Source: Cichorium intybus
Taxonomy: Eukaryota; Streptophyta; Magnoliopsida; Asterales; Asteraceae
NCBI GenBank assembly: GCA_023525715.1
Contig: CM042014.1
Coordinates: 22,294,563 to 22,358,562, forward strand
DNA: 64,000 nucleotides
Direction of reading: 5' to 3'
Shown here: positions 23,342 through 35,759 of the stretch, piece by piece
How the letters are laid out: each line of letters begins with the position of its first letter
How positions within the stretch are numbered: position 1 is the stretch's first letter
The notes under the pieces: model-generated
The model's database searches: none
What the model saw: the letters and a program-made list of their open reading frames with translations, nothing else
Told to the model about the DNA's origin: nothing
Translations under genes and position numbers: made by a program

Positions 23342-24101
23342 GGCTAATCCCCTTACCATTGCAAATTCTGAGAGTTTTTGGTCAAAGAAACATATAATAT
23401 GGGAAAGATAGATTAATTTGTAGGAGAAATTGGAAGAGAAGAGTGGTAAGTTTAGGGCAAAGAGGAAAGGGGGAAATGAGAAATGGAGTTAATAGGGTTG
23501 ATGGTGCATGGGACCATATGGTGGTGGGGGGATGTAGGTGATAAAAGGAAAAAATAGGGAGTAAATGTGAAGGGATTAATTACATTACAACAAAAAGGGG
23601 TCCACCTTCACATGCAATGCCCCCACTTCATGGATCGGGTCCCGCGTTGCTTGCCATTCACCGACAACCCACATTTCTCCTCCAAATTATTAATGCACCT
23701 TCGATTATTCGACTACATGAATTTTAGTGAATTACAAATTTGATTTGTGTAACATAGTGTTTGGATATTGTTCTATAATAAATGTTTACTTTTTTATGAT
23801 TCTATTTTACTTTGAACTTGGGTACAAGTCAATTAATTCGATATATTGAAATCATTTATTTTTATGTTTTTTTGTTAAATTAGATATTATAAAATGGATA
23901 TCATCAATCACGGCTGGCCCAATAGGGGGCAATTTGGTTGACGGCTTAGGACCTCCAAAAGGTTAAGTCTCATTTTATTAGGGCAGAAATTGGTACGCTA
24001 TCGAGGGTTTTTCTTGTATACCGTGTACCGTACCAACTATAATTGGTACAAAATTTTAATTATCATAACTGTACCAAGTATACTTGGTACCAACTTATTT
24101 G
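23342..24101. other. GATA upstream region, then spacer
   Basis: Bases 23342-23560 probably hold the 5' UTR and core promoter of the minus-strand GATA gene. From about 23990 to 24100 the sequence repeats inverted GTACCAA/TTGGTAC words, probably part of an older repeat that the 24102-35759 element entered. No gene seen. Confidence 0.45.
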
Positions 24102-24910
24102 GCTACCAACAAGATACTTTTATTAAGCATTAATATGTTAATCATAGTGTATTTATGATTTAATATGGTGTTCTAAGTATTAGAAAGTTAATACTAGAAA
24201 AAAAGGGGGTAAGTTGGTCATTTTACCATAAAAGGGTAATTTGGTCATTTGACCAAGTGAAGGACCAAATATGTAAAAATATTGTTTGCTTGTGACAAAA
24301 GCATAAGAAAAGAAAGTTTATTGTGATAAAACTTGATATTAGTGCCAAAAGTTCAAGAAATGGAACTTAGGGACTAAATTTGCAAATATTGGAAGTATAA
24401 ATAGGAGAGTTGACTCTCCTATTGGGGCTGACCATTTGTGAGCTTACGGGAAGGGTTTTTAAGAGCAAAAATCCTGGAAATCCATGAAGATGAAGCAGGA
24501 AATCGGAATCATAGCTTGGAATTGGTGATTCCTAAGTTAAACAAGGTTAGTATTTCAAGTTCTTGATGTGTTCTTGGTGGGTTTTCATGGGATGAACCGA
24601 AATCTGTAATTTCAGTATAATCCATGATATTCATATAATTTCTGAACTTGATACATGTTCATATGATAAGAACATGTAATTGAAACAAAAGAATTTGATG
24701 AATTGGGTGGATTTTGGGGTCTTTGGCTCAAGAACCCTAATTTCTACATTTGATAGATTGAGTTTGTTTCTTTGGATTAAAACCTTGTATTATTGGAGGG
24801 TTTTAGTCTGGAAACAAACCCCATATGATTAAGAACTGGATTAAAGACTTAATATGCAAAAACAGGACGCTACAGTGCAAAATCGGGACTGATTCTGGAC
24901 TGCCCAGTAA

Positions 24911-25027
24911 GAGCACAGGTCGTGCTCTTTTTGCACGGGTCGTGCGTTTCTGGAAAACCAAAGAATATTGCCTTTTATGGGTTGCACGAGTCGTGCTCCC
25001 CTAGGCAAAAATAAGCACGGGTCGTGC
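24911..25027. repeat. Cluster of four near-palindromic words
   Basis: GAGCACAGGTCGTGCTC (24911), GCACGGGTCGTGC (24933), GCACGAGTCGTGC (24984) and GCACGGGTCGTGC (25015). Each reads nearly the same on both strands. The same cluster is present in the 3' LTR at about 30905-31021. Confidence 0.9.
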
Positions 25028-25509
25028 TTGCCTGGCAGGGGGTCCAAACACGCTAATTTTTGCTAGGCTTGTCCGATTTACCTCAAAATTGAACCATAAA
25101 TCCGTGATGGTATGAAAAGTCCTAGAAAAATACTAAATTGAGTTTTCGACTCCTCGGGGGCACTGTAGATCAATACCAATGCCTCGGGAATGAGTATAAC
25201 TCATGAAAAGATGGTAAATGGAAAGTTTATCATCTAGGGATGGTTTATAGTTGCATAACATTGGACTCTTATGTATTAGAGTCAATTGGAATGATTATTA
25301 ACCTATTATCATTTGGTATATAAATGAATATATAGGTATGGGACAAAATGGTTGTGGTGCACGCAAAGGCAAGAAACAACCGGGATTTGAATGCAGCTAG
25401 CATCCAGGTGAGTAATCTCACTGATATCATATATGATATATGATGATTGAACTGTTACAGGTTGAAACAGCTTCGAGGGACGAAAATGACGAGTGTAAAG
25501 ACATATGAA

Positions 25510-25800
25510 AATGACAATACCAGATAAGCCGTGAGTCTGAGAAAGACAAGAACGGAGCTGTGAGTCAATAAATAGATAAACAGGGATATGACAATACCAG
25601 ATAAGCCGTGAGTCATTACGATGACAAGAACGGAGCTCTGAGTCAGTAATGCGACAATACCAGATAAGCCGTGAGTCTGTGATAGACAAGAACGGAGCTG
25701 TGAGTCCACTTTAATAAGGCAATACCGGATAAGCCGTGAGTCATTGCGATGACAAGAACGAAGTCGTGAGTCTAGGCAATAGCGGGTAAACCCGTGAGCC
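25510..25800. repeat. Tandem array in the LTR, unit about 57-75 bp
   Basis: Alternating words AATACCAGATAAGCCGTGAG and ACAAGAACGGAGCTGTGAGT, about four full units plus a degenerate one, separated by short variable spacers. The same array is at about 31505-31795 in the 3' LTR. Confidence 0.9.
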
Positions 25801-25831
25801 ATAATTGATTATGAAATAAGCTGTTAATAGA

Positions 25832-26312
25832 TGGTGCGGCCACTTGTGGCTATGATACTGGATGTTATATCCAACTGGTGCGGCCTATATGGCTATGATA
25901 TTATTATATAGAAATGGTGCGGCCTTATGGCTATGATTCCGGGTCGTTGAACCCAAACTGGTGCGGCCTTCGGGCTATGATTCATATGCTGGAAATGTTT
26001 TGGTGCGGCTTGTATAGCCACGACAAATGATACGACTTATATAGTAATGATATATGGTATCGTCAAATATGATTATGAAGGATGGGACAGAAATGGTACA
26101 GAATTGATTTGATTGGTATGCAAATAACAGACTGGATATGATAAAGTGTACAATTATCTGATGTGATTTGAAAATTACATGATATCACGTTTCAGCCGGT
26201 AAGGCTATGCAGTGGGATGTGAAATCCTAAGATATATATGATCAGCCAGTAAGGCTAGTAGTCTGGGTCCGATATCCAGACAGATATACATGTTTAGCCG
26301 GAAAAGGCTATA
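25832..26312. repeat. Hairpin-word arrays in the LTR
   Basis: Five copies of TGGTGCGGCC...GGCTATGAT (25832-26024), each able to fold because GGCC/GCC pairs with GGCT/GGC across a short variable loop. Then come three copies of CAGCCGGTAAGGCTA (26193-26312). In the 3' LTR the first array is the site where the nested solo LTR landed. Confidence 0.85.
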
Positions 26313-26702
26313 AAATGGTATTTGATATTGAAAGATGAAAAGATAGATATATGTATCATATATAAAGAATTATATATGGATGTATTTATTGTACACGTTA
26401 TTTGCAGATATGATTACTCACTGAGCTTTATAGCTCACGTTATTTGTTAAATGTCCCTGCAGGTTAGCATGATCCTGATAGGGGAGAAGATAGAGTCCGT
26501 GACTAAGACGTGGGACTCATAGATGCTATCAGTAGCAGCCCAGCTTTAAAGGAGATTATGGTATTATATATTCTCCTTGATACACTTGTACCCGTTTTTA
26601 ATAAAATATACCCCTTTTGTTATGGTTTTATGTATTGAAACCTTTGTTTTAAATGAAAATTTTTCAGGGGTGTTTTTGTTTTAAAAGTCGGGTGTTACAA
26701 GT

Positions 26703-26714
26703 TGGTATCAGAGT
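26703..26714 (+). other. Primer-binding site (initiator Met tRNA)
   Basis: TGGTATCAGAG, three bases after the end of the 5' LTR, is the usual initiator-methionine tRNA complement in plant LTR retrotransposons. Confidence 0.9.
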
Positions 26715-29700
26715 CGTGGTTTAAGTGAACTAGGTGTCTATAGAGTAGATTCGCGGACTTAAACCTTGAGATAGTAGACATGACGTATAGTTAGGTGTAT
26801 ATAGTTGTTATTATACACATATAACCTAACTATTGCCGACTTCTGACGTATAAGAAGTATGAACTGTGAATCTTCTTGGAAGACATTTAGGGCGCGAAGC
26901 TCTAAGAAATGGACCAGCCCTTTCTCAAGGCTCCATTGAACGAGGGGCAAGGAGACAAGTAGCAGAAAATCCACATGACAAGCAATAGTAGCTGCTGTGG
27001 TCAGAGAAAGAAATTGGGTGCTCACCTTGACTGATATTCAAGGTGAAAGAAAAGTAGCTGAGACTACAAGAAAAGCAGAAAACGATTGGTGTATACTTCA
27101 GAAGAAGTTAAAACGAATTAGGTCTAACCTTAAAGGGAAGGGACCAGAACGAAAAGATGATGTGGTATAAGAAGTGCAGGAAAAGCACTCGGAACATTTT
27201 AGAGTTGAGACTCTATCGTTGACATGCTGAAATTGCAGAAAATGGGAGCATATTGCTCGAGTTTGTTGTGTGGGACGGAAGTGGTTCCAGCGTGGAACTA
27301 TAGATCACTTCCTTATGAAATACTCACATGCTAAATTTGGAGTAACGGGTGATGAACCCATGAAAGAAAGAAGAAATGAATGGTTAAAAAGGACCAGTGG
27401 TACCTTGAGCATTCCAGTAGATTGTGGAAGAAGCTCGTGAGGAGACTGATATGATCTCCGATATAATTATTTTGAATATAACCCCGTGTATGTTATATTT
27501 GATCCATGAAGCTACGCTTTGGATCGGTGACACTGGTGTCTTGTTTGAATATTTCATCAACGATTATGGATGAAAAGTCGGAAGTAGCTATAGCAGATAG
27601 CAAATATGTTCTAGATATTGAACACCTGAAAAGTAGTCTGCCTAGGATTTATGGGACCATTTTCCCTATGAATCTGAAGCCGATGACTACCAATGACTTG
27701 AAAGAAATTGTGCATATGAATTGGTTAGCAATGAATGATGCTAACATGAATTGTAGAAAAATGAACATTATGGTTCAAAAATCAGAAATGAAGTGGAGGA
27801 AAATCCACGGTAAATGACCGTTGTTGAGAATATTGGTTATTTTCCTTTGCTTAAACTCGGAAAAGAGTTAGTAAAGGAAGAATGTTTTAGTTGGCAACTA
27901 TAGTAGTGGCCAAGCTAAATAAAGCGGTGATAGAAGTGTAAAACTTTAAAAAAATTCTTGGATGTTGCTTCCAAAGAACCTCCAGAATTTTCACCAGATT
28001 GATTAGAAGAGTTTATTATTAAACTGATTTTGGGAGCCGTTTCTGTTATTTAGGCTCTAAATTGATAAGCATCTGCAGAGATGGCAGAGTGGTAAAACAA
28101 TTAGAAGAAATTGTTTTGAATTGGGGTCTCATATGGCCGAATGTGTCATCGTATGGAGCCCTATCTTGTTTGAAAAAGAAGAAAGACGAGTTGATGTGTA
28201 TGTGCACTGACTACTGAGAATCTGATATTCTCGAAACCATATCGAATATGAGGTACGTTTGTACCAGATATTGGAGTTACTTCACTGAGTTAAGTGATAT
28301 GTAAAATTCTTCAAGTATGAAAATTTGGCTAAAAGAAGCTTTATATTCTTTGGGCATGTTAATAATGCCAGAGATGATAAAGCAGATTCAGTGGAAATGA
28401 TGTTGTGATTAAACAGAAACCGCCTTGGAATTTGACTGAAATTAGTAATTTCCTTGGATTGGCGGATGATTATAGGAGAGTTATAGTAAACTACTCCTTG
28501 ATTGCTGTTCAGTTGACTAAGGTTGACTTAAAAAAGTGAAAAGTCTGAGTGGTAGAAAGACCACAAGTATCTTTTAAAGGTTTGAAATAAACCTTGGGTG
28601 AAGCTCCGGTGTTAGCATTATGCTAAGCGGAGAAGATAAATTGGATCATAGAAATGTATCCAAATTTGACTGTAGACTCATGATGTTGCAGTAACAACTA
28701 TGATTTTGGTATTGAAGCTTTGAAAACACTATCGATATAGTGTAAAGCTTACTGTTTGTATGGATCATAAAAGTTTGAAGTACTTAATTGATCAAAAAGC
28801 AGCTGAATATGAGATAGCAAAGATAGATGGGTTACTTAAAGATTTCGGTTATGGAATCTTGTACCATCTCGGAAAGGCGGATGTGATTATAGATGACTTA
28901 AATTAGAAAGAGTATCTTTTGAAAGATACAACCACATGCGTGTGTGTGACGAATTGATTACCTGAGTTGATTCAGGTAGCACAGAAAGAAGTGTGCAAGT
29001 CTGAAAACAGGAAAAAATGAATGAATGACTAGCTATTGAAAGAAGCTAGCTAGAAATTCACGACGATTGAAAACCCTTGGGGTTGTGTATGTGAGTTTCA
29101 AAGCAATGTAAGATATGAAATCTACCCTTAAAAGATATATATTGGGGTAGATATGTAGAATGCCCGGGGCAGTACCAAACTGTGTAGGATGATAAAACCT
29201 ATGCATTGGTGGCCGGTACTGAAGAAAGATATTGAAATACATATGAAAAGTATTTGACTTGTACACAAAGTAAAGTCAAACCGTTAGAATCATGCGAAGA
29301 AATTTACTCGTTGTTGGTCCCAGAAAACAAATGGGATAACATTGTTATAGACTTTGCAATAAAGTCTCTGCAAGTACCGTGTATTGGTGAACAAAGTGAC
29401 CTAATGATGCAGATTTTAGAAGATGTGCTTGGAAATTGCACCGCAGACCCTAGTGGAAGATGAGAAGATTGTCTATCTTGGATAGAAATTACAAGAAATA
29501 ACAGCTTACATGCTAGTAGTTTGACGATTCACATGAAGTATGGTATGGAATACCGTGATATCCTCCGATTTATTGAATTGAAGATGTGATAAAGCCGTTG
29601 GCTAGATCCTAGATTCTTGCATAAACTGAATGAGAAGACTTGATGGGTACGAACGAATTTGAAGAATAGTTAAGAATTTATAAAAGTGGTATGTGGATCA

Positions 29701-30080
29701 CTGAGTAAAAGCCTTTGAAATTCCAAGTAAAGGAAGATGGTGATACCCAATTAACATTGGAAAGATTAAGATCTGTTTTGGAAGAAAAGAAAGTTAGGCC
29801 CTCGTTTATTGGATCTCTACGTATATCCCAAATGAAGAACATGAATTGATAATTTCCAACAAATCTCTTATGATGAAATGAAGATTGATACGTAGTTAAG
29901 GTACCCGGGACAACTGGAGGAATGATATGCGAGTTGCGATATAACCACGAGATAAGAAGACTAGTATGGTTAAGTGCTTAGGCATACCATGAAAGTTTCC
30001 ATATGATATGAGAAACCGAAATTGTAACAAGATAGAATTACCCTCGCTTGTTTGTATGATTTCGGGGACGAAATCTTTTG
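26715..30080 (+). pseudogene. Decayed gag-pol interior of the Ty3/Gypsy-type element
   Basis: No long open frame survives. Traces in order: a zinc-knuckle remnant at about 27224-27315 (NCRKWEHIARVC with a stop), RT/RNase H-like sequence at about 28418-28620 (LTEISNFLGLADDYRRVIVN, AVQLTK, GEAPVLAL), an RNase H piece at about 28755-28810, and an integrase-side segment at about 29320-29365 (PENKWDNIVIDFAIKSL). The order zinc knuckle, RT, RNase H, integrase fits Ty3/Gypsy. Short open frames at 27506-27817 and 29254-29463 are parts of this. No functional protein can be made from it as it stands. Confidence 0.8.
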
Positions 30081-30095
30081 AAGGAGGGGAGAATT
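30081..30095 (+). other. Polypurine tract
   Basis: AAGGAGGGGAGAAT directly before the 3' LTR start TGTAACACC; the usual second-strand primer of LTR retrotransposons. Confidence 0.85.
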
Positions 30096-32413
30096 TGTAA
30101 CACCAAGATACTTTTATTAAGTATTAATATGTTAATCATAGTGTATTTATGATTTAATATGGTGTTCTAAGTATTAGAAAGTTAATACTAGAAAAAAAGG
30201 GGGTAAGTTGGTCATTTTACCATAAAAGGGTAATTTGGTCATTTGACCAAGTGAAGGACCAAATATGTAAAAATATTGTTTGCTTGTGACAAAAGCATAA
30301 GAAAAGAAAGTTTATTGTGATAAAACTTGATATTAGTGCCAAAAGTTCAAGAAATGGAACTTAGGGACTAAATTTGCAAATATTGGAAGTATAAATAGGA
30401 GAGTTGACTCTCCTATTGGGGCTGACCATTTGTGAGCTTACGGGAAGGGTTTTTGAGAGCAAAAATCCTGGAAATCCATGAAGATGAAGCAGGAAATCGG
30501 AATCATAGCTTGGAATTGGTGATTCCTAAGTTAAACAAGGTTAGTATTTCAAGTTCTTGATGTGTTCTTGGTGGGTTTTCATGGGATGAACCGAAATCTG
30601 TAATTTCAGTATAATCCATGATATTCATATGATTTCTGAACTTGATACATGTTCATATGATAAGAACATGTAATTGAAACAAAAGAATTTGATGAATTGG
30701 GTGGATTTTGGGGTCTTTGGCTCAAGAACCCTAATTTCTACATTTGATAGATTGAGTTTGTTTCTTTGGATTAAAACCTTGTATTATTGGAGGGTTTTAG
30801 TCTGGAAACAAACCCCATATGATTAAGAACTGGATTAAAGACTTAATATGCAAAAACAGGACGCTACAGTGCAAAATCGGGACTGATTCTGGACTGCCCA
30901 GTAAGAGCACAGGTCGTGCTCTTTTTGCACGGGTCGTGCGTTTCTGGAAAACCAAAGAATATTGCCTTTTATGGGTTGCACGAGTCGTGCTCCCCTAGGC
31001 AAAAATAAGCACGGGTCGTGCTTGCCTGGCAGGGGGTCCAAACACGCTAATTTTTGCTAGGCTTGTCCGATTTACCTCAAAATTGAACCATAAGTCCGTG
31101 ATGGTATGAAAAGTCCTAGAAAAATACTAAATTGAGTTTTCGACTCCTCGGGGGCACTGTAGATCAATACCAATGCCTCGGGAATGAGTATAACTCATGA
31201 AAAGATGGTAAATGGAAAGTTTATCATCTAGGGATGGTTTATAGTTGCATAACATTGGACTCTTATGTATTAGAGTCAATTGGAATGATTATTAACCTAT
31301 TATCATTTGGTATATAAATGAATATATAGGTATGGGACAAAATGGTTGTGGTGCACGCAAAGGCAAGAAACAACCGGGATTTGAATGCAGCTAGCATCCA
31401 GGTGAGTAATCTCACTGATATCATATATGATATATGATGATTGAACTGTTACAGGTTGAAACAGCTTCGAGGGACGAAAATGACGAGTGTAAAGACATAT
31501 GAAAATGACAATACCAGATAAGCCGTGAGTTTGAGAAAGACAAGAACGGAGCTGTGAGTCAATAAATAGATAAACAGGGATATGACAATACCAGATAAGC
31601 CGTGAGTCATTGCGATGACAAGAACGGAGCTGTGAGTCAGTAATGCGACAATACCATATAAGCCGTGAGTCTGTGATAGACAAGAACGGAGCTGTGAGTC
31701 CACTTTAATAAGGCAATACCGGATAAGCCGTGAGTCATTGCGATGACAAGAACGGAGTCGTGAGTCTAGGCAATAGCGGGTAAACCCGTGAGCCATAATT
31801 GATTATGAAATAAGCTGTTAATAGATGGTGCGGCCACTTGTGGCTATGATACTGGATGTTATATTGTAACAACTGTCAAATTAGGTCAACGAAAGTCAAC
31901 TCAAGTCAACTGAAACATATGATAGGTCAATATATTGAAATATAAATTTCATAACATATACAATGTATTATTTGATATTATAATACTATGTACGCAAATT
32001 CAAAACAATTATACGAACAAACGCTATTAAGTTAGATATTTTAAAATAAAATTTTAAAATTTTCACGTCATGAATAGTAAATAGTGAACCGTGAATAGTG
32101 ACAGTGAATAGTATCCGAATAGTAAATAGTGACAGTGAATAGTGAACTGTAAATTACAAATTTTATATAGAAACATACATAAAAATATGACGGTTTCAAA
32201 TATATATTTATATTTTTACCAAGCGTTATATATAAAAAGTTACGATAGAAAAACGGTAAAAATGTAAAACTCTTCGGAATATTACAAATTTTATATCGAA
32301 ATGTAGATAAAATTACGACGGTTCCAAATATATATTTATATTTTTACAAAACATTATACATAAAAAGATATGACAGAAAAACATATAATTTAACTTGAAA
32401 GCGACGTTTAATG

Positions 32414-32504
<91 letters not shown>

Positions 32505-35500
32505 GGTCCCACTTCATTATTATCTAATTTTACATATTTTACCCTTAAAAATTCATATATTCATTTTGAACTATACGTATTCAAAACGTATTGTTAAGTT
32601 TAATAATATATTGTTTTATAAAACACAAAATATACCGTTACAACGGTATCGTCGATACGAACAACCTGACGTCAAAATTTCATATTATTGAGATTTGTTT
32701 CATATTTAATATTTCTTTTTCTTTAAAAAGAAATTATATTTACATTTAAACCTCATACTCTTATTAAACTTACAACTAATACCCTTTCGGTAATTCGTTA
32801 GAAATTTTTAGTTAAAAAGTTGATATTATTAAACTACGATTTTCGTAGATTATATTTTTATAAACAAAAATCGTTTATTTATTATAAAAACTATTAAATA
32901 TATTTAAAGAGTATTTTAAGGGTATGTTTTGTCATAAACAATTTCTAAAAACTATAATTATCAAATCTATATATCTCGAGGGCCGCTATACGAAAATAAA
33001 TATACTATAAATAGAAGCTTCATTTCTATCATTTCTTCACACCTATTTCTATCATTTCTCTCTATATCACTAGATAATATTGTTAGAATATTCTTCGATA
33101 TATATAGAGATATACGAAGAATGAGCGGTAGAAATAGATATTTCAGTTATAAATACAGTGAGTTCGAGTTAGGAAGAGGAAGAGTCGAGTGATCTAACAA
33201 CAATCGACGATAAGATGCTAGTCGACATTGAGGTGAGTTCATACCCCTTCTTTTTACCATTATTCAAGTTTTTAGGGGAAGAATACAAGTTATATTATAA
33301 AAATGACTATTTATGGAACATTTGCAACAATAGTAAACAAAATGCAAATTTGGTAAAACGTTATTATTATAACAATTCAATTATAATTCCAAAAATATAA
33401 TATCGATTGATCTACTTACGAGAGCGGTGTCTAGGCCGATCAATTGGGCTAGGTTTTTGGATTTCCGAAAGGCTTATACGCTGAAAGGGTCCTGCCTCCC
33501 CATTTGATCTTCTACCTGACCGTTCTTTATTTGATAGTCATGAAATATTATATTGGAATTAATAAAGAGTAAAACCAAATTATTACACTACTATTGTAGA
33601 AAATATCTTAAAATATGTTATTTATAATCATCTAAATAAGTTATTTCACATATATTCGTAAATATATGCTTTTTATGACAGAATATTAAAAATAAACTAT
33701 TATAGGAATAGTTTGTGGATACAAATGTTACTAAGACGTTTTAAACAAGACAAATAATTATATAAAATATATAATTATTATACATTACTATATTGTGCAA
33801 ATACAAGGGTTTTTCATATACAAATATTACGTAAACAAGTTGATATACATACATTTTTGGGAGACGGGTCTTCACAAGTGCTTATTTAAGCATGATACAT
33901 AAGTCCTGCATTTATAACCAGAGTCTCGGTAAGAGAACGTGATAATTGTGTATAGATCTATACGGGATTGACAATCCCGCACCTGAACTCCTAGCTATAG
34001 TTAGACCGACGGGTCTGGGGTGACAAATGTCATAACATTCCGACGCCTGAAGAACGTCGCAGCAGGCCTACAAGGTCACAGTATGGTTATAGGACGTCTC
34101 ACATGGGAAAACAATCAACTTATTAAAATGTTTACGTGGATAAATACATATTTCAAATAGTTTTATACTATAATACAACTTACGTTATACATTTTTAGTC
34201 TTTGGACCTTTTAAGACTACAACACATTTATAAGAAAATATTGGATTTTCTGGATTACGATACTACATTTTACAAGAAAATGGATTACTCATACAAGTTT
34301 TATAGAATTAAAACTACATTATAACAAATTACAAATATAAGTATGGTTTTACTTATACACACTGGTTTTATGGAAATTAAAACTACATTTTATAAAGATA
34401 TAAATACAAGTACGATTACTTGTACATACGAGTTTTATGGAATTAAAACTACAATCCAGTAAGATACAAATAAAATACGATTTCACCTACGAAAAGGTTT
34501 TACAAAATTAGATCTACAACTAATCTACGAATAAACATGTATTCACATAGAAAATATCGGATTTTCTAGTTTCAAACACTATCTCTTTACAAGGAAAAAG
34601 AACTATGAATCTTTTCATACAAAAATCTTATGAACTCACCAACGTAATGTTGACACTTTTTCAAACTACTTGTATTCTCAGGAAATTGATGAATCAGGTA
34701 ACTACAAGTTTTGACGATGGTTCATTATGGCATCGTACTATGTATTTAATATCATATTGTAATTGTATTTGGAACGTATTGTATTTTGAACTCTTGTAAC
34801 ATTTACAATTATATATATGATGGATGTGTTTGCTTTGATCACTATTGTACAAACGTTGTTATGATACTGTTCATGAAGTCATCCACCCTCAGACTATTCC
34901 GCCATCATGGTTTGGGGGTGTGACATATATCCAACTGGTGCGGCCTATATGGCTATGATATTATTATATAGAAATGGTGCGGCCTTATGGCTATGATTCC
35001 GGGTCGTTGAACCCAAACTGGTGCGGCCTTCGGGCTATGATTCATATGCTGGAAATGTTTTGGTGCGACTTGTATAGCCACGACAAATGATACGACTTAT
35101 ATAGTAATGATATATGGTATCGTCAAATATGATTATGAAGGATGGGACAGAAATGGTACAGAATTGATTTGATTGGTATGCAAATAACAGACTGGATATG
35201 ATAAAGTGTACAATTATCTGATGTGATTTGAAAATCACATGATATCACGTTTCAGCCGGTAAGGCTATGCAGTGGGATGTGAAATCCTAAGATATATATG
35301 ATCAGCCAGTAAGGCTAGTAGTCTGGGTCCGATATCCAGACAGATATACATGTTTAGCCGGAAAAGGCTATAAAATGGTATTTGATATTGAAAGATGAAA
35401 AGATAGATATATGTATCATATATAAAGAATTATATATTGATGTATTTATTGTACACATTATTTGCAGATATGATTACTCACTGAGCTTTATAGCTCACGT

Positions 35501-35759
35501 TATTTGTTAAATATCCCTGCAGGTTAGCATGATCCTGATAGGGGAGAAGATAGAGTCCGTGACTAAGACGTGGAACTCATAGATGCTATCAGTAGCAGCC
35601 CGGCTTTAAAGGAGATTATGGTATTATATATTATCCTTGATACACTTGTACCCGTTTTTAATAAAATATACCCCTTTTGTTATGGTTTTATGTATTGAAA
35701 CCTTTGTTTTAAATGAAAAATTTTCAGGGGTGTTTTTGTTTTAAAAGCCGGGTGTTACA
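30096..35759 (+). repeat. 3' LTR, interrupted by a nested solo LTR
   Basis: Two pieces, 30096-31864 and 34926-35759, align base for base with the 5' LTR once the nested 3061-bp element and one TATAT are removed. It begins TGTAACACC and ends GGGTGTTACA. Confidence 0.9.
31865..34925 (+). mobile_element. Nested solo LTR (3061 bp)
   Basis: Begins TGTAACAACTGTC and ends GGGGGTGTGACA. It has a perfect 5-bp duplication TATAT (31860-31864 and 34926-34930) inside the hairpin-word array of the host LTR. No second LTR or retroelement gene is found inside, so it is best explained as a long solo LTR. Features inside: repeated GTGAATAGT words at about 32068-32150, a (TA)n tract at 32415-32501, and a TATA-box-like CTATAAATAG at about 33006. 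The short plus-strand frames at 33215-33400 and 34605-34799 are not recognised. Confidence 0.82.

Larger units (their letters stand above)
24102..26699 (+). repeat. 5' LTR of the Ty3/Gypsy-type element
   Basis: Ends ...CGGGTGTTACA. It contains a cluster of four CACGGGTCGTG-type words (24911-25027), a tandem array at about 25510-25800, a hairpin-word array at about 25832-26024, and the block ACTCACTGAGC near 26413. Long minus-strand open frames over the array are artefacts of the repeats. Confidence 0.88.
24102..35759 (+). mobile_element. Ty3/Gypsy-type LTR retrotransposon, decayed interior, near-identical LTRs
   Basis: 5' LTR 24102-26699, primer-binding site at 26703, interior to 30095 with a polypurine tract, 3' LTR 30096-35759 interrupted by the solo LTR at 31865-34925. 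Both LTRs come to 2598 bp once the nested element and its extra TSD copy are removed, and I count only about 20 differences (about 99% identity). The 3.4-kb interior is short for the group and full of stops, yet still shows zinc-knuckle, RT/RNase H and integrase traces in Ty3/Gypsy order. The last base of the 3' LTR is followed by AGTAC, but I see no matching duplication at the 5' side, where the first nine LTR bases also differ (GCTACCAAC versus TGTAACACC). So the left boundary has been rearranged. Confidence 0.85.

Noticed and set aside
25309..25802. Two minus-strand frames of 115-126 codons, repeated at 31303-31796
   Set aside because: They translate the tandem array in the LTR antisense; the residue repeats follow the DNA repeats.
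31865..34925. Complete retrotransposon rather than a solo LTR
   Set aside because: No internal LTR pair, PBS or coding trace found; solo LTR fits better, though a non-coding non-autonomous element is not excluded.
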